A DNA stretch of 64,000 bases from Fulvivirga lutea (GCF_017068455.1 NZ_CP070608.1:4073994-4137993), one strand, 5' to 3'; shown: positions 45,201 through 56,894, counted from the stretch's first letter. Notes: generated by a model from the sequence alone, not told the origin. Translations and numbers: made by a program.

Positions 45201-48200
45201 ACGCCATACGATCCGAAGTAGACTTTGACAGAGCTAACGTAGAATATATAGAATTCTGGCTGATGGACCCATTCATTCAAAGTGCTCGAGGTGTGGTTGA
45301 TGATGGTAGGCCAAATCCAACCCCAAACACCACTGGTGGTGATCTATTTTTTAACCTTGGTAGTATTTCAGAAGATGTAATTCCTGATGGCCGACATGCC
45401 TTCGAGAATGGTTTGCCTCCAGATGGTGATAAATCTGGTGGCGATGTTTTTCTCGATCCGGATTGGGGCTATGTTACAACACAACCATTTTTAACAAATG
45501 CTTTCGATAACTCCGAGTCGTCCCGTGCTAATCAGGATGTGGGTTTGGATGGTGCCAACACAACAGAAGAAAACCAAATCTTTTCTGATTTTGTAAACGC
45601 TGTTCCAGGGGGTGCTCGTGTAATCGTTGAGCAAGACCCTTCAGCAGATAACTTTAGCTACTTTCTTAGCGGTGAACTAGATGCCAGAGATGCTACATTA
45701 CTTGAGAGGTACAAGAATTTTAATGGTATGGAGAATAACTCTCCTGTGGTTACAGGCAATACTTCATTTACTCCTTCGGGCACAACTATTCCAGACAATG
45801 AAGATTTAAATGCAGATAATACTTTAAGTGAATTAGAAGAGTATTACGAATATCAAGTACCAATAAGACCTGCTTCTGGTGGTGGAATTGAGCAAAATGA
45901 ATTTATTGTGGATCAGATTACCAACAACATAAATGGCGATGAAGTTACTTGGTACCTATATAGAATTCCAATCAGGCAGTTTGATAGAAGCGTTGGTAAT
46001 ATTAATGGCTTTAAGTCCATCAGATACCTAAGAACCTATCTTACCAACTTTGCAGAGCCAGTTGTTCTTAGAATGGTAAACTTTAGGTTTGTTTCAAGTC
46101 GGTGGAGAAGATATCTAAATACTTTAGAGCAGGCTAACCTGGACATTATTAATGATAGTGATGACATCGATAATTTCACTGTTTCAGTTGTAAACATCGA
46201 GGAAAATGGGGCAGGTACTTCAACTCAATCTCCGTATGTTCTTCCACCAGGTTTTGATCGTGATCAGGATAATACATCTACTTTAAATATTAGACTAAAC
46301 GAGCAATCATTACAGGTATGTGTAGATGATCTGGAAGATGGAGATGCAAGAGCGGTAACAAAACAAGTACAATTAGATCTGATCAACTACGGCCAAATTA
46401 AAATGTTTTTACATGCAGATAGCGAGGCCAGCGATAATGAACTAACTGCATTTTTAAGATTAGGAGATGACGTTGACTCCAACTATTACGAAATAGAAGT
46501 TCCTCTTAAAATCACGCCTCAAGGCTCTTTCGACCCTAACGAAATATGGCCAAAAGAAAATGAAATTGATATTGCACTGGATCAACTTTATGCATTAAAG
46601 TCTGAAAGAGACAGACTAAATATTTCTAAACGAGCTCTATTCCCATTAGAAGGACCAAAAGTTGTAGGTAATAATCAAATTAGACTGAGAGGTAATCCTG
46701 ATCTAAGTTCCGCCAAATGGTTGTCCATAGGTGTAAGAAACCCAGCCACACCAGATGGCAGACCCCTATCTGCCTGTATTTGGGCTAATGAGTTAAGGGT
46801 GTCTGACTTCGACCGAACTAAAGGCTGGGCAGCCAATGCTACATTAAATACCAAGCTGGCCGACTTTGCGAATGTGACCGCCACCCTGCAACATACCACT
46901 TTTGGGTTTGGAGGCATACAATCGAGAATAGCCGAAAGAACGAGAGAAGAAACTACAGCTTACGATGTGTCAGCAAATGTAAATGTAGATAAACTGTTAC
47001 CCGAAAAACTGGGCTTACAAATTCCTATGTATGTCAGTTACGAAAAAACAACACAAACTCCACGGTTTGATCCGGCCAACCCCGACATACGATTAGATGC
47101 GGCCCTGTTATCCTTTGAAACAGAAGAAGAAAGGGAAGAGTATAAAAAGACTGTTCAGGATATTACTACCAGGCGCAGCATCAATTTCACCAACGTCAAA
47201 AAAGTAAAGACAAAAGAGAATCCTAAAAATCACATTTGGGATATTGAAAATTTTGCTTTCACCTATGGTTATAGCGAAACAGAGCGTACCAATTTTAATT
47301 TACAGCAATACACTAAACGAAACTATGATGCCACAGTGGCTTGGAACTTTAGTCCTAATGTTGAGCCTTTTGAGCCTTTCAGCAACTCAACTGCCTTGGA
47401 TAAAAAGTATCTTAAACCCATCAAAGACTTTAACTTCAATCCTGTTCCAACAAAGCTTGGCTTTAGGGCTGATTTGAGGCGAGAAATAATTCAAACTGTC
47501 TACAGAAATAATGAGGGCAATGGGGAGACAGAAAACTTTCAGAAGTACTTCACCTTAGATAGAACTTATAATGCAGGTTGGAGCCTAACACAAAACTTAA
47601 CAGTTGATTATAATGCGAGGGCCAATGCAATTATAGATGAACCTGAAGGCGAGATTAATACGGCAGAAGAAAAAGATTCGATACGTACTAATCTTGAAAA
47701 CTTTGGTCGAATGAAAAACTTCGATCAAACGCTAAATGCCAACTATAAGCTTCCATTAGATAAACTTCCAGTAACTGACTGGGTGAGTGCCGAGTATCGT
47801 TATGGCGCCTCCTATTCCTGGCGAGCCGGGCCGTTTTATGCAGATGAAGGGCAGCGAGATTCTCTCGATTTTGGAAATGTTATCCAAAATAGCAGAGACA
47901 ACTCCATTACTGGTAAGCTCGATTTAGTCAAGCTATATAACAAAATCAACTATCTGAAAAATATAAATTCGCCACCAACCTCACGGAGAAGGAGCTCTTT
48001 AAATAATAACCCAAAAGCAAAAGATGAGACGCCTGAAGGAAATAAAGGTGTTAACAGTTTCCTTAGATTTTTGATGTCGGTAAGATCGATTAATGCAACT
48101 GTAGCCTTGAGGGAGGGCACAATAATTCCAGGCTTTACAAAAAGAGCCTATTTGTTTGGGTTGGATAGTAGTTTTAATCAACCAGGCGTACCGTTCTTAT

Positions 48201-49420
48201 TAGGTTCACAAAAATCTTCCATAAGATATAAGCTTGCTGAGGGAGGTTATATAACAACTAATCCAAACCTTACTGCGCCTTTTACTCAATCAAAATCTTT
48301 GGATATTAATGTGCGTGCAGATGTTAGTATTTCGCCTAGTATCAATATTCAATTAAATGCTAAGAAGCTCACGAGTGCATCATATGAAGAAATATATCGC
48401 AATACTCAGGAAGATCAGTCTCTCGAACCCGTATTTGAAAGTTTAAGTCCAAGTCGATCAGGTAGTTATGCAGTATCATTCTTAACTATAGGCACAGCAT
48501 TTACGCGAGATAATTCCGATAACAGCTCCCCCGTTTTCGAAGAGTTTGAAAGAAACCGGCTTGAAATAATAGACCGGTTTGAACAAAAAACAGGTGTGCG
48601 GTATGATACCAATTCACAAGATGTTTTAATTCCGGCCTTTATTGCAGCATATACAGGTAAAGGTGCAGGGGATGTGAGTTTGAGTCCATTCCCCAAAAAC
48701 CCAATACCTAACTGGAGAATTGATTATACAGGATTAAATAAGATACCTGCCATTCAGGAGAAATTTCAATCAATTACACTCAACCATTCATATCAATCGA
48801 ACTACAATGTAGTCAATTATTCAAACTCGCTGGAGTATAATAATAATCTCGAATTGGGTAACGATGTAGAGAGTTACAATAAAAGCAGGTTTGCAGAAGT
48901 TCGAAATGGTGAACTCGTTCCCGTGTACGTAATCAGCCAGGTAATGATCAGCGAACAGTTTGCACCGCTAATAGGCGTAAATATTAGAACAAAAAGCAGG
49001 CTTACTGGAAAAGTAGAATATCGTACAAAACGTGACTTAGCTCTGAATATCAGCAACGCTCAAATCACCGAGCAAAAAAGTAACGATATAGTTCTTGAGT
49101 TGGGTTTTACAAAAGCAGGAATGAAAATGCCATGGAAAGCACAAGGTAGAGTTGTAACGCTGAAAAACGACCTTACTTTTAGATTCAACTTTACAATTCG
49201 AAACTCCAAAACTATACAGCGAAGAATTGATGAAAATGATATTCTTACTGATGGTAACTTAAATATTCAAATTAGGCCAAATATAAGCTATGTGCTCAAT
49301 GAAAAACTAAATCTACAATTCTATTTCGAACGAAATATCACTGAGCCTAAAATATCAAATGCATTCCCAAGAGCCACTACAAGGGTTGGTTTTCAGGTTC
49401 GCTTTAGTTTGGCTCAATAA
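42245..49420 (+). CDS. sprA: SprA/Sov, type IX secretion outer-membrane translocon
   Basis: A 2391-residue giant outer-membrane protein, the translocation pore of the type IX secretion system. After an N-terminal hydrophobic signal segment (about 12-31) it shows SprA features: [40 protein letters not shown], a [20 protein letters not shown] region, and a C-terminus ending [11 protein letters not shown] typical of barrel strands. The whole frame is intact. The best start is TTG at 42245, 12 nt after ruvA. The ruvA-sprA-gcvH order is known from gliding Bacteroidota. It would export cargo such as the sorting-domain protein at 26855-27886. Confidence 0.95.
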   Translation: MIFGNFNTFVNTCVGVFITLVILCALPKTSYSKSKFLFQTVQADSAKKDSVANQPYSPSRRPTYRPKDRFGDPFSSRPSNSPLLLDDPSSMQLDVEIDTGMNYTIYEKIGDLNYRPTSSMSFTEFKQYQERNQLKEYWKNRSSGLDGESAVSGRNLIPPIYISPIFDRIFGGTYVEIIPRGFVTLDFGGRWQRINNPSIPIRQQRNGGFEFDQQISMNIVGKIGEKLQVTANFDNNNSFDFENNLKVEYTGYEEDMLQKLEIGNVSLPLNNSLITGAQNLFGVKAQLQFGDLYVTTVASTQRGKSETITIDGGGVQGRQFELQASNYDENRHFFLSQFFRENYESWLSTIPNINSGVNITRVEVYVVNRNNDTQTTRNILGMMDMGESRQRNIYNDIVQASASTINGNPVRNDGNNMFTSFLNGLNRNAATVNENLDMLGFENGTDFEKITTARKLDPNEYSVNRRLGYISLFRKLQNDEALAVSFEYTYQGRNYKVGELSEDYSALSDDDVIFMKLLRPRKINIDDPQGNRIPTWDLMMKNIYSLNATNVSQDGFELRVIYRDDLSGIDNPQLQFGAVASTIPLIRLLGLDKLNPNNDPQPDGNFDFVEDITISTENGLIIFPFLEPFNTPLDNAFLETEDQFREKFVYEELYNQTKIDAELVSNKNKYVITGSFQSGSSNEIVIPGFNIAEGSVRVFAGGSPLQEGVDYTVDYTFGKVNIINEGVLLSGKTLSISYEKADLFNFQSRTLLGTRFDYKLNDDVNFGATLLHLNERPLISRNSVGNEPIRNTKYGFDVNIRKESRFLTKMLDKLPLISTKEPSSVSFSAEFAQLIPGTSNIVDGEGTSYIDDFENSATPFSLSNPNSWRLASYPQTPENKFLGSSSRPQNDFRAKLAWYNIDNLFYRSDSRRPDGISDEELENHYVRAVEQQEIFANRDLNIINFQQVFDLAFYPNERGQYNYNPNLDNQGNLNFDPRRSWGGITNAIRSEVDFDRANVEYIEFWLMDPFIQSARGVVDDGRPNPTPNTTGGDLFFNLGSISEDVIPDGRHAFENGLPPDGDKSGGDVFLDPDWGYVTTQPFLTNAFDNSESSRANQDVGLDGANTTEENQIFSDFVNAVPGGARVIVEQDPSADNFSYFLSGELDARDATLLERYKNFNGMENNSPVVTGNTSFTPSGTTIPDNEDLNADNTLSELEEYYEYQVPIRPASGGGIEQNEFIVDQITNNINGDEVTWYLYRIPIRQFDRSVGNINGFKSIRYLRTYLTNFAEPVVLRMVNFRFVSSRWRRYLNTLEQANLDIINDSDDIDNFTVSVVNIEENGAGTSTQSPYVLPPGFDRDQDNTSTLNIRLNEQSLQVCVDDLEDGDARAVTKQVQLDLINYGQIKMFLHADSEASDNELTAFLRLGDDVDSNYYEIEVPLKITPQGSFDPNEIWPKENEIDIALDQLYALKSERDRLNISKRALFPLEGPKVVGNNQIRLRGNPDLSSAKWLSIGVRNPATPDGRPLSACIWANELRVSDFDRTKGWAANATLNTKLADFANVTATLQHTTFGFGGIQSRIAERTREETTAYDVSANVNVDKLLPEKLGLQIPMYVSYEKTTQTPRFDPANPDIRLDAALLSFETEEEREEYKKTVQDITTRRSINFTNVKKVKTKENPKNHIWDIENFAFTYGYSETERTNFNLQQYTKRNYDATVAWNFSPNVEPFEPFSNSTALDKKYLKPIKDFNFNPVPTKLGFRADLRREIIQTVYRNNEGNGETENFQKYFTLDRTYNAGWSLTQNLTVDYNARANAIIDEPEGEINTAEEKDSIRTNLENFGRMKNFDQTLNANYKLPLDKLPVTDWVSAEYRYGASYSWRAGPFYADEGQRDSLDFGNVIQNSRDNSITGKLDLVKLYNKINYLKNINSPPTSRRRSSLNNNPKAKDETPEGNKGVNSFLRFLMSVRSINATVALREGTIIPGFTKRAYLFGLDSSFNQPGVPFLLGSQKSSIRYKLAEGGYITTNPNLTAPFTQSKSLDINVRADVSISPSINIQLNAKKLTSASYEEIYRNTQEDQSLEPVFESLSPSRSGSYAVSFLTIGTAFTRDNSDNSSPVFEEFERNRLEIIDRFEQKTGVRYDTNSQDVLIPAFIAAYTGKGAGDVSLSPFPKNPIPNWRIDYTGLNKIPAIQEKFQSITLNHSYQSNYNVVNYSNSLEYNNNLELGNDVESYNKSRFAEVRNGELVPVYVISQVMISEQFAPLIGVNIRTKSRLTGKVEYRTKRDLALNISNAQITEQKSNDIVLELGFTKAGMKMPWKAQGRVVTLKNDLTFRFNFTIRNSKTIQRRIDENDILTDGNLNIQIRPNISYVLNEKLNLQFYFERNITEPKISNAFPRATTRVGFQVRFSLAQ

Positions 49421-49469
49421 ATTTCTACAAATAGAAAAAGAATGTATTTTTGAGAATAAAATAATAATT

Positions 49470-49850
49470 ATGAATATACCAGCTACATTAAAGTACACTG
49501 AAGACCACGAATGGGTAAAAGTTGATGGAGATTATGCCTATGTTGGAGTAACTGATTTTGCCCAAGGCGAATTAGGAGACATTGTTTATGTTGAGATTGA
49601 GACAGAAGGCGAAGACCTTGGCAAAGGTGATGTGTTCGGTACCGTGGAAGCCGTTAAAACTGTTTCTGATTTATTTATGCCAGTAAGCGGAACAGTGGAA
49701 GAAGTTAATAGTGATCTTGAAAATTCACCTGAAATTGTAAACGAAGATCCTTATGAAAAAGGCTGGATGGTGAAAATTAAAATGTCAGATACTTCTGAAC
49801 TCGATAATCTACTTGATGCTGATGCCTATAAAGCCGTAGTAGGAGCTTAA
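49470..49850 (+). CDS. gcvH: Glycine cleavage system H protein
   Basis: A 126-residue lipoyl carrier shuttling the aminomethyl group between P, T and L proteins. The lipoyl lysine is K63 in [11 protein letters not shown]. The ATG at 49470 gives the normal N-terminus [16 protein letters not shown]; a longer frame into the sprA 3' end is an artefact. The presence of kbl/tdh nearby means glycine from threonine could feed this system. gcvP and gcvT are not here. Confidence 0.96.
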   Translation: MNIPATLKYTEDHEWVKVDGDYAYVGVTDFAQGELGDIVYVEIETEGEDLGKGDVFGTVEAVKTVSDLFMPVSGTVEEVNSDLENSPEIVNEDPYEKGWMVKIKMSDTSELDNLLDADAYKAVVGA

Positions 49851-49851
49851 T

Positions 49852-50211
49852 TTGAATAAATATTACATTGCAAGTATACTTTGGGCATGCCTCATTTTAG
49901 GGCTTACCCTAACGCCAGGTAAATCGTTACCCGATGTAGATTTGTTTAGCTATGATAAGCTGGGACATGCAGGAATTTTTGCAATTCAGGCGTATCTTTT
50001 CGTGTCAGGAATATATTTTGACAAAAAATCTGTGACTTTTAGTGTACTAGTTGGATTACTAATAACACTAGTGTACGGTGCCGGTATAGAAGTAGCACAA
50101 GAATTTATTCCAGATAGAGGTATGGAATTTATGGATTTAGTGGCCAACTGTGCCGGAAGTATTATAGGTATTTCAGTTTTTTACATAAGTTATAAGAAAA
50201 ACTGGCAATGA
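49852..50211 (+). CDS. VanZ-like membrane protein
   Basis: A 119-residue protein with four hydrophobic helices and the VanZ-family features LTLTPGKSLP (19-28), DKLGHAGIFAIQAYL and QEFIPDRGMEFMDLVANCAGSIIG. TTG start 1 nt after gcvH, so co-transcribed. VanZ homologues affect glycopeptide tolerance in some Gram-positives; the role in Bacteroidota is unknown. Confidence 0.85.
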   Translation: MNKYYIASILWACLILGLTLTPGKSLPDVDLFSYDKLGHAGIFAIQAYLFVSGIYFDKKSVTFSVLVGLLITLVYGAGIEVAQEFIPDRGMEFMDLVANCAGSIIGISVFYISYKKNWQ

Positions 50212-50220
50212 GTTTTTAAG

Positions 50221-50236
50221 TAGTTTTGTATATTTG
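50221..50236 (+). promoter_or_regulatory. Two adjacent -7-like elements before the first tonB
   Basis: TAGTTTTG (50221-50228) and TATATTTG (50229-50236) both match TAnnTTTG and lie 40-56 nt before the ATG at 50277. No clear -33 box. Confidence 0.35.
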
Positions 50237-50276
50237 GAGACTACAGAGTAGAGTTTAATAATTAACAAAATAAATA

Positions 50277-50951
50277 ATGGAAGCTAAAAAGACAGAAAGT
50301 GCTAGCTTGAGGAATAAATCAGGATTCTTCTTCAACATCGGCCTATTCGTTACAATGTGTCTGGTAGTTTTAGCCTTCGAATGGAGAAACTATGATGATG
50401 GGGCTCTAGTAGACCTAGGTCAGGTTTCTGATGATTTTGAAGAGCTTTTAGAAATACCACCAACGGAGCAACCACCTCCCCCACCACCAAAAATTCAGCA
50501 ACCTGAAATAATCGAGGTGCCTGATGAAGAAGAAATCGAAGAAGAAATTGAAGTTGACCTTGATGTGGAAATTACAGAGGAAACTGTAATTGAAGACATT
50601 ATCGTTGAGGAAGCTCCAGAAGAAGAAGTAGCTGATGAAGTATTCACTATTGTGGAAGATGCAGCAATGCCTCCAGGTGGCTACCAAGCTTTCTACGAAT
50701 ACGTAGCAAAAAGGCTAAAGTACCCAGCACAAGCAAGAAGAATGGGTATCGAAGGAAAAGTGTACGTTCAGTTTGTTGTAGACAAAGACGGTTCACTTAC
50801 TGAAGTACAGGCTGTGAAGGGTATTGGTGCCGGATGTGATGAAGAAGCTGTAAGAGTGCTTCAATCTGCACCAAAATGGAGTCCTCCAAAACAAAGAGGA
50901 AAACCAGTAAAGCAAAGAATTATATTACCTATCACATTTAAGTTAGGTTAA
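50277..50951 (+). CDS. Energy transducer TonB, copy 1
   Basis: A 224-residue TonB: N-terminal cytoplasmic stub, transmembrane helix at about 17-34, a short proline run PPPPPPK (about 63-69), an acidic linker (EEEIEEEIEVDLDVEITEE), and a C-terminal TonB_C domain starting FYEYVAKRLKYPAQARRMGI. It transmits ExbB/D energy to TonB-dependent receptors. A near-duplicate follows 85 nt downstream, behind a terminator. Confidence 0.92.
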   Translation: MEAKKTESASLRNKSGFFFNIGLFVTMCLVVLAFEWRNYDDGALVDLGQVSDDFEELLEIPPTEQPPPPPPKIQQPEIIEVPDEEEIEEEIEVDLDVEITEETVIEDIIVEEAPEEEVADEVFTIVEDAAMPPGGYQAFYEYVAKRLKYPAQARRMGIEGKVYVQFVVDKDGSLTEVQAVKGIGAGCDEEAVRVLQSAPKWSPPKQRGKPVKQRIILPITFKLG

Positions 50952-50957
50952 GACTTT

Positions 50958-50990
50958 AAAGGGCCAATTCAGATTTGGCCTTTTATTTTG
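50958..50990 (+). terminator. Terminator between the two tonB genes
   Basis: An AAAGGGCCAA / TTGGCCTTTT stem (one G-T pair) with a 7-nt loop, followed by a T-rich stretch. Confidence 0.7.
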
Positions 50991-51036
50991 AAATTTATAA
51001 CTAATTTCTTAGTTTTATTATTTAATTAATAGTTAA

Positions 51037-51708
51037 ATGAAAAAGAAATCAAAACAATCTGACCTTAGACGATATAGAGGGTTATTCTTCAATATTGGTT
51101 TGTTCATTTCAATGTCTGCTATAGTATTCGCCTTTGAATGGAAAAGCTATGAAGACATGGGTTTAGTAGACCTCAATTCAGTATCTGATGATTTTGAAGA
51201 ATTACTTGAAATTCCACCCACAGAACAGCCACCACCTCCACCACCCAAAATCAAACAGCCTGAAATTATAGAAATTCCAGATGAAGAAGAGATTGAAGAA
51301 GAGATAGAGGTGGATCTTGATGTAGATATCACTGAAGAAACAGTAATTGAAGATATTATCATTGAAGAAGCTCCAGAAGAAGAAGTGGCAGACGAAGTAT
51401 TCCAAATTGTAGAAGAACCTGCAACGCCTGTTGGAGGCTACCAATCGTTCTATGAGTACATTTCAAAGAACATTCGATACCCTGCACAAGCAAGGAGAAT
51501 GGGTATAGAAGGTAGAGTATTTGTTCAGTTTGTGGTTGGGCCTAACGGAGAGATATCAGAAGTGGAAACTGTACGAGGAATTGGAGCCGGTTGCGATGAA
51601 GAAGCAGAAAGATTATTAAAAAGTGCACCAAATTGGAACCCTCCAAAGCAAAGAGGTAAAGCAGTGAAACAACGAATAATGGTTAGGTTAGTATTTCAAT
51701 TAAACTAG
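51037..51708 (+). CDS. Energy transducer TonB, copy 2
   Basis: A 223-residue paralogue of the preceding TonB with the same layout: transmembrane helix at about 15-33, PPPPPPK, acidic linker, and TonB_C domain (FYEYISKNIRYPAQARRMGIEG). The linker is the best-conserved part; the N-terminal stub and C-terminal domain differ more. Its TAG stop shares the CTAG palindrome with the convergent transporter gene's stop. Tandem duplication suggests receptor-specific or conditionally used copies. Confidence 0.92.
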   Translation: MKKKSKQSDLRRYRGLFFNIGLFISMSAIVFAFEWKSYEDMGLVDLNSVSDDFEELLEIPPTEQPPPPPPKIKQPEIIEIPDEEEIEEEIEVDLDVDITEETVIEDIIIEEAPEEEVADEVFQIVEEPATPVGGYQSFYEYISKNIRYPAQARRMGIEGRVFVQFVVGPNGEISEVETVRGIGAGCDEEAERLLKSAPNWNPPKQRGKAVKQRIMVRLVFQLN

Positions 51709-52883
51709 GAAATAATAATCCCGCCCAACAGACCCGCTACTATTAGTAATGGTGAGGGTATTTTGGTGAACATAAGTATCAAAAATGTACTTATTGTTAT
51801 ACCAAAATTAAGATAATTAGGTTCTAACGGTAAAAATAAAATGATGGCCGCAGCTATTACCATTCCCGAGCTAACGGCATTTATACCTTCAAGTGAAGCC
51901 TTCACTCTTCTATATTTTTTCAAGCTATCCCAAAATCTGATAACAAAAAATATTAAAAATGCTCCGGGCAAAAATATTCCGAGCGAGGCAGAAATGGCAC
52001 CCACAATTTCTCCACCTACCCCATACTCTCGCATAGAAAGAGAACCTACGTATGCACAAAACGAAAATACCGGACCCGGAAGTGATTGCATTAGTGCATA
52101 TCCTGATAAAAATTCCTCAGAGGTTAAATACTGCTTAAACTCTACGAACTCGGTATATAAAAAAGGTATAAGTACCTGTCCACCTCCAAATATTAAACTC
52201 CCATTTCGATAAAAATTTTCAAATAACCTTACGGGCAATGCCCTGGTTAGTCCACCTAAAGCTGCAGCTAGTACAAACACCGATGCCCATAAAATAAAAT
52301 TGCCCCACTGAATTTTAATTTTATCTTTCTCTTCAATCGCATGGGCTTTATAATTTAAAGAGGTAATTAATCCCCCTGCCACCAGCACAATCGGGAAAAC
52401 ATAGGGCGAACCAAAGAAAAGTGACACAATCGCTGAGGCTATCATTAACCCAAAACCTAATGTAGAATGAATTACCTTCTTCGCAATCTTATAACCGGCA
52501 AATGCCACAAAGCCTACAGCCATAGGCTGAATGAATCGCGTGAATTCAATGGAAATATTCTGTTCCTGCAAATTAGAAATGGTAATCGCAGCTATTGTCA
52601 TAATAGTTACAGCAGGTACCATCCAGATTAATAATGTTAGGTAAGCCAAATTAGGCCCACCAATTTTAAAACCAACTGCAGTGATAGTCTGGGTTGAGGT
52701 AGGGCCTGGTAATATATTGCAGAGAGCATTAAGCTCAATTAGATCCTCCTCAGAGAGATATCCTCGTTTCTTGACCAGTAGATCAAGAAACATAGCAATA
52801 TGCGCCTGAGGGCCTCCGAAAGCAGTTACAGCGAGTATTAAAACATCCCGTAGAAAGATATAGTATCGTACCTTTCTAAACAA
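51705..52883 (-). CDS. chrA: Chromate-transporter family protein (ChrA, long form)
   Basis: A 392-residue membrane protein with two CHR domains: FGGPQAHIAMF and LPGPTSTQT in the first half, FGGGQVLIPFLYTEF and LPGPVFSFCAYVG in the second. Family members expel chromate; many genomic copies have unproved substrates. About ten membrane helices. It lies 3 nt after the oxygenase gene on the same strand. Confidence 0.88.
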   Translation of the reverse strand: MFRKVRYYIFLRDVLILAVTAFGGPQAHIAMFLDLLVKKRGYLSEEDLIELNALCNILPGPTSTQTITAVGFKIGGPNLAYLTLLIWMVPAVTIMTIAAITISNLQEQNISIEFTRFIQPMAVGFVAFAGYKIAKKVIHSTLGFGLMIASAIVSLFFGSPYVFPIVLVAGGLITSLNYKAHAIEEKDKIKIQWGNFILWASVFVLAAALGGLTRALPVRLFENFYRNGSLIFGGGQVLIPFLYTEFVEFKQYLTSEEFLSGYALMQSLPGPVFSFCAYVGSLSMREYGVGGEIVGAISASLGIFLPGAFLIFFVIRFWDSLKKYRRVKASLEGINAVSSGMVIAAAIILFLPLEPNYLNFGITISTFLILMFTKIPSPLLIVAGLLGGIIIS

Positions 52884-52886
52884 AGC

Positions 52887-53900
52887 CTATTTCTTAAGGC
52901 CTATTTCTGCTAACCTCTCGCTCAAAAACTCACCAGCTGTGATATCTTCAAACTGTTTGGGGTTGTTTTCATCAACACATTCAGGTAAGCAAGTTAAATC
53001 CATGTCACTTCTTGGGTGCATAAAAAATGGTATTGAATACCTACTGGTTTTCATTTTATCTTTTGGCGGATTAACCACTCGATGAATGGTAGATTTTAAT
53101 TTTCCATTAGTATGTCTTTCCAACATGTCACCAACATTTACTACCAATTGCTCAGGTAACGCGGTAATTGGTATCCACTGTCCATCTCTTCGAAGTACTT
53201 GAAGCCCATCTGCGCTGGCTCCCATTAGAAGCGTAATAAGATTTATATCGCCATGCTCTGCTGCTCTTACTGCATCAGCAGGAACTTCTTCCGGGTTTTC
53301 AATAGGGAAATAGTGTATTGGCCTCAAAATACTGTTGCCATTTTTAACTTTATCATCAAAGTAAGTTTCTTCAAGACCAAGATATAATGCTATTGCACGT
53401 AACATATAAACACCAGTCTTTTCCAAACTTTGGTATACCTCCAATCCTATTTCCTTTAATTCAGGAACTTCATCAACCCATACATTATCAGGGTATTCTT
53501 CTTTTATAGGATCTCCATCAGTAACCTCTTGGCCAACATGAAAAAACTCCTTTAAATCTCCGGTTGTTCTTCCTTTAGCATGTTCTTTTCCTTTACCTAT
53601 GTAACCCCTTTGCCCTGCTAAGCCCTCAATTTCATACTTTTGTTTTATGGATTCATCCAATGAAAAGAATTTCTTTATTGCTGCATAAAGCTGTTCAGAT
53701 TTCTTATCAGATAAGAAATGGTTTTTCACTGCAACAAAACCGATACTGTTGTATGCATCGCCTAAAGCTTGAACAAATTTGTTCTTTCTTTCCTGATCGC
53801 CCTCTATAAAATCAGCTAAATCTAAAGAAGGTATTTCGTTGTATAATTTACTACTCATAGGTTTAATAGGTTCGTCAATCGAGATACTAAAATTATTCAT
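52887..53900 (-). CDS. 2-oxoglutarate/Fe(II) oxygenase, isopenicillin N synthase family
   Basis: A 337-residue double-stranded beta-helix enzyme. Iron ligands H216-x-D218 and H273, and the oxoglutarate-type R287-Y-S289 motif, are intact. The N-terminal DIOX_N domain has EIPSLDLADF and VKNH. A start at ATG 53858 (MSSKLYNEIPSLDL) is also possible. The substrate is unknown. It is separated from rpsJ by a terminator and probably co-transcribed with the ChrA-like gene. Confidence 0.85.
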   Translation of the reverse strand: MNNFSISIDEPIKPMSSKLYNEIPSLDLADFIEGDQERKNKFVQALGDAYNSIGFVAVKNHFLSDKKSEQLYAAIKKFFSLDESIKQKYEIEGLAGQRGYIGKGKEHAKGRTTGDLKEFFHVGQEVTDGDPIKEEYPDNVWVDEVPELKEIGLEVYQSLEKTGVYMLRAIALYLGLEETYFDDKVKNGNSILRPIHYFPIENPEEVPADAVRAAEHGDINLITLLMGASADGLQVLRRDGQWIPITALPEQLVVNVGDMLERHTNGKLKSTIHRVVNPPKDKMKTSRYSIPFFMHPRSDMDLTCLPECVDENNPKQFEDITAGEFLSERLAEIGLKK

Positions 53901-53925
53901 TTCTCAGTGAATAATCTTCCTTTAA

Positions 53926-53956
53926 AACAAAAAACCCTGATCAATGACCAGGGTTT
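53926..53956 (-). terminator. Terminator after rpsJ
   Basis: Stem AAACCCTG / CAGGGTTT; on the minus strand followed by TTTTTTG. It separates the str operon from the oxygenase gene. Confidence 0.8.
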
Positions 53957-53977
53957 ATTTGTTCCTCATATAGGTAC

Positions 53978-54283
53978 TTAAACCTTTATTTCTACATCAA
54001 CTCCACTTGGTAGCTCAAGCTTCATTAGAGCATCAACAGTTTTTGTACTGTTAGAATAGATATCAACTAGTCTTTTGTAAGTACATAGTTGAAACTGCTC
54101 TCTTGATTTCTTGTTTACGTGTGGAGATCTCAATACAGTAAATTTCTCTTTCACTGTTGGTAAAGGAATTGGCCCATTTACTACAGCTCCTGTAGTTTTT
54201 ACCGCTCTTACAATCTTCTCTGAAGACTTGTCAACCAAATTATGATCGTAAGATTTTAATTTTATTCTTATTTTCTGATTCAT
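53978..54283 (-). CDS. rpsJ: 30S ribosomal protein S10
   Basis: A 101-residue S10, with [40 protein letters not shown] and a C-terminal SGVDVEIKV. It is the last gene of the rpsL-rpsG-fusA-rpsJ operon, 11 nt after fusA, with no tuf between. The usual continuation rplC-rplD-rplW is absent. Confidence 0.97.
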   Translation of the reverse strand: MNQKIRIKLKSYDHNLVDKSSEKIVRAVKTTGAVVNGPIPLPTVKEKFTVLRSPHVNKKSREQFQLCTYKRLVDIYSNSTKTVDALMKLELPSGVDVEIKV

Positions 54284-54294
54284 AATTAAATTCT

Positions 54295-56403
54295 TTAAGC
54301 TAATTGACCTTTAGTATCGGCAATTACTGTATCTGCAATATTTTTAGGAACTGGATCGTAGTGAGAGAATGTTAATGAAGCAGTCGCTCTACCAGAACTC
54401 ATGGTTCTTAGGTCAGTAACATAACCAAACATCTCTGATAATGGAACGTTTGATTTAATTACTGTAGCAGTACCTCTTGTATCCATACCTCTCATGATAC
54501 CTCTTCTTCTGTTCAAGTCACCAGTGATAGCACCTGTGTACTCTTCAGGAGTTACAACTTCAACCGACATGATTGGCTCTAACAATACCGGAGCTGCTTT
54601 CTTAGCTGCTTCTTTAAAGCCTAACCTTGCTGCCATCTCAAATGAAAGGGCATCAGAATCCACATCGTGGAATGATCCGTGGAATAATCTTACTTTCATT
54701 GTTTCGATTGGGTATCCAGCTAAAGGACCATTTTTCATAGCCTCTCTAAAACCTTTTTCAATCGCTGGAATAAATTCTTTAGGAATTACACCACCAACAA
54801 TGTTATTCACAAACTGCAAACCTTCACCTTCGAAATCTTCATCCTTTGGTCCTAGGTCGAATACGATATCCGCAAACTTACCTTTACCACCTGATTGCTT
54901 TTTGTAAACTTCTTTGTGCTCAACAGTAGATTGAATTGTCTCTTTGTAAGCAACCTGAGGAGCTCCCTGGTTGATTTCAACTTTGAATTCTCTCTTTAAT
55001 CTGTCGATAATAATATCTAAGTGAAGTTCACCCATACCTTTAAGGATAGTCTGACCAGTTTCGTGGTTAGTTTCTACCTGAAGTGTTGGATCTTCTTCAA
55101 CAAGCTTAGAAATAGCCATACCTAGTTTATCAACATCTGCCTGTGTTTTTGGCTCAATGGCATATCCGATAACTGGCTCAGGGAATACCATTGATTCAAG
55201 AACGATCTTAGATTTCTCATCACAAAGTGTATCTCCAGTTTTAATATCTTTAAAACCAACAACCGCTCCGATATCACCGCAATACAGTTGATCGATTTGG
55301 TTTTGCTTATTAGCGTGCATCTGGAAAATTCTAGAAATACGCTCTTTTTTATCTGTTCTTGTATTGTATACATAAGAACCTGACTCAAGTATACCAGAGT
55401 AAGATCTCACGAAACAAAGTCTACCAACAAATGGGTCAGTAGCAATTTTGAAAGCAAGTGCAGCAAAAGGTTCATCTGTATCTGGCTTTCTTGTAATTTT
55501 TTCTTCAGTGTCTGGATTTGTACCAACGATATTGTCTCTATCAAGAGGTGAAGGAAGTAATTCCATCACGTAGTTCAACATCGTCTGAACACCTTTGTTC
55601 TTAAATGCAGAACCACACAACATCGGAACGAATGCCAAGTCAATAGTAGCGGCTCTTAATGCAGCAACAATTTCGTCTCTAGAGATAGAATCCGGATCAT
55701 CGAAGAATTTCTCCATTAGATTCTCATCGTACTCAGCAACAGCTTCAACTAATTGCTCTCTGTAATGCTGAACGTCATCTACCATATCAGCCGGGATTTC
55801 AACTTCTTCGTAAGTCATTCCCATATCTTCTTCATTCCAAACCATTGCCTTGTTTTCAACAAGATCAACCACTCCTTTGAAATTATCTTCCGCTCCGATA
55901 GGTAATTGAAGAGGTACAGACTTTGTACCTAACATTTCTTTTACTTGCTTACATACGTTTAAGAAGTCAGCACCAGATCTGTCCATTTTATTAACAAACC
56001 CAATACGAGCTACTTTATAGTTATCAGCAAGCCTCCAGTTAGTTTCAGACTGTGGCTCAACACCATCAACAGCTGAAAATAAGAATACTAAACCATCTAA
56101 AACACGTAACGATCTGTTTACCTCTACAGTAAAATCAACGTGTCCTGGAGTATCTATAATGTTTATGTGATATTGGTCGCCTTTGTATGGCCAGAATACT
56201 GTTGTAGCAGCAGAAGTAATGGTAATACCTCTTTCTTGCTCTTGCTCCATCCAGTCCATAGTGGCAGCACCATCATGAACTTCACCTATTTTGTGACTAA
56301 CTCCTGTATAATAAAGTATACGTTCTGTAGTCGTAGTTTTACCCGCATCAATATGCGCAGCGATACCAATGTTACGAGTAAACCTTAAATCTCTCTTTGC
56401 CAT
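54295..56403 (-). CDS. fusA: Elongation factor G
   Basis: A 702-residue GTPase driving ribosomal translocation. G1 AHIDAGKTT (16-24), the switch/G2 region, G3 DTPGH, G4 NKMD and domain IV/V are intact. It lies 6 nt after rpsG. Confidence 0.97.
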   Translation of the reverse strand: MAKRDLRFTRNIGIAAHIDAGKTTTTERILYYTGVSHKIGEVHDGAATMDWMEQEQERGITITSAATTVFWPYKGDQYHINIIDTPGHVDFTVEVNRSLRVLDGLVFLFSAVDGVEPQSETNWRLADNYKVARIGFVNKMDRSGADFLNVCKQVKEMLGTKSVPLQLPIGAEDNFKGVVDLVENKAMVWNEEDMGMTYEEVEIPADMVDDVQHYREQLVEAVAEYDENLMEKFFDDPDSISRDEIVAALRAATIDLAFVPMLCGSAFKNKGVQTMLNYVMELLPSPLDRDNIVGTNPDTEEKITRKPDTDEPFAALAFKIATDPFVGRLCFVRSYSGILESGSYVYNTRTDKKERISRIFQMHANKQNQIDQLYCGDIGAVVGFKDIKTGDTLCDEKSKIVLESMVFPEPVIGYAIEPKTQADVDKLGMAISKLVEEDPTLQVETNHETGQTILKGMGELHLDIIIDRLKREFKVEINQGAPQVAYKETIQSTVEHKEVYKKQSGGKGKFADIVFDLGPKDEDFEGEGLQFVNNIVGGVIPKEFIPAIEKGFREAMKNGPLAGYPIETMKVRLFHGSFHDVDSDALSFEMAARLGFKEAAKKAAPVLLEPIMSVEVVTPEEYTGAITGDLNRRRGIMRGMDTRGTATVIKSNVPLSEMFGYVTDLRTMSSGRATASLTFSHYDPVPKNIADTVIADTKGQLA

Positions 56404-56409
56404 TTATAC

Positions 56410-56880
56410 TTAATTAAAATCTGAAATGAGAAAATGCTTTATTTGCTTCTGCCATTCTGTGCGTATCATCTTTTTCTTGATAGCAGCACCTTCACCTTTA
56501 GAAGCTGAAATTATTTCACCAGCAAGACGATCAACCATTGTCTTCTCTCCTCTTAATCTTGAGTAACGGATCATCCACTTAATTCCTAATGAAATCTTTC
56601 TATCTGGTCTAACTTCCATTGGTACTTGAAAAGTAGCTCCACCTACTCTTCTACTTTTCACCTCAACAGAAGGCATAATGTTGTTCAACGCTTTCTTCCA
56701 GGTTTCAAGACCATTCTCACCTGTTTTGCTTTCTACTTTTGCAACTGCATCGTAGAATATGCTGTAGGCAATACTCTTCTTCCCGTCTACCATTAGGTAG
56801 TTAACAAATTTTGTCACCAAAGTATCACCGAACTTTGGATCAGGAAGAATATATCTCTTTTTTGGTTTAGCTTTTCTCAT
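56410..56880 (-). CDS. rpsG: 30S ribosomal protein S7
   Basis: A 156-residue S7, starting [19 protein letters not shown], with [16 protein letters not shown] in the core. It nucleates the 30S head and in other bacteria represses its own operon. It lies 14 nt after rpsL. Confidence 0.97.
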   Translation of the reverse strand: MRKAKPKKRYILPDPKFGDTLVTKFVNYLMVDGKKSIAYSIFYDAVAKVESKTGENGLETWKKALNNIMPSVEVKSRRVGGATFQVPMEVRPDRKISLGIKWMIRYSRLRGEKTMVDRLAGEIISASKGEGAAIKKKMIRTEWQKQIKHFLISDFN

Positions 56881-56894
56881 TCTTTATTTATGAT

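Noticed and set aside
49359..49469. N-terminal extension of gcvH into sprA
   Set aside because: GcvH proteins start at [13 protein letters not shown] sequence; the extension is out-of-frame sprA sequence.
50448..50687. Minus-strand open frames rich in Phe/Trp or Ser opposite both tonB genes
   Set aside because: They arise from the Pro/Glu-rich TonB coding sequence read backwards and appear in both paralogues for that reason.
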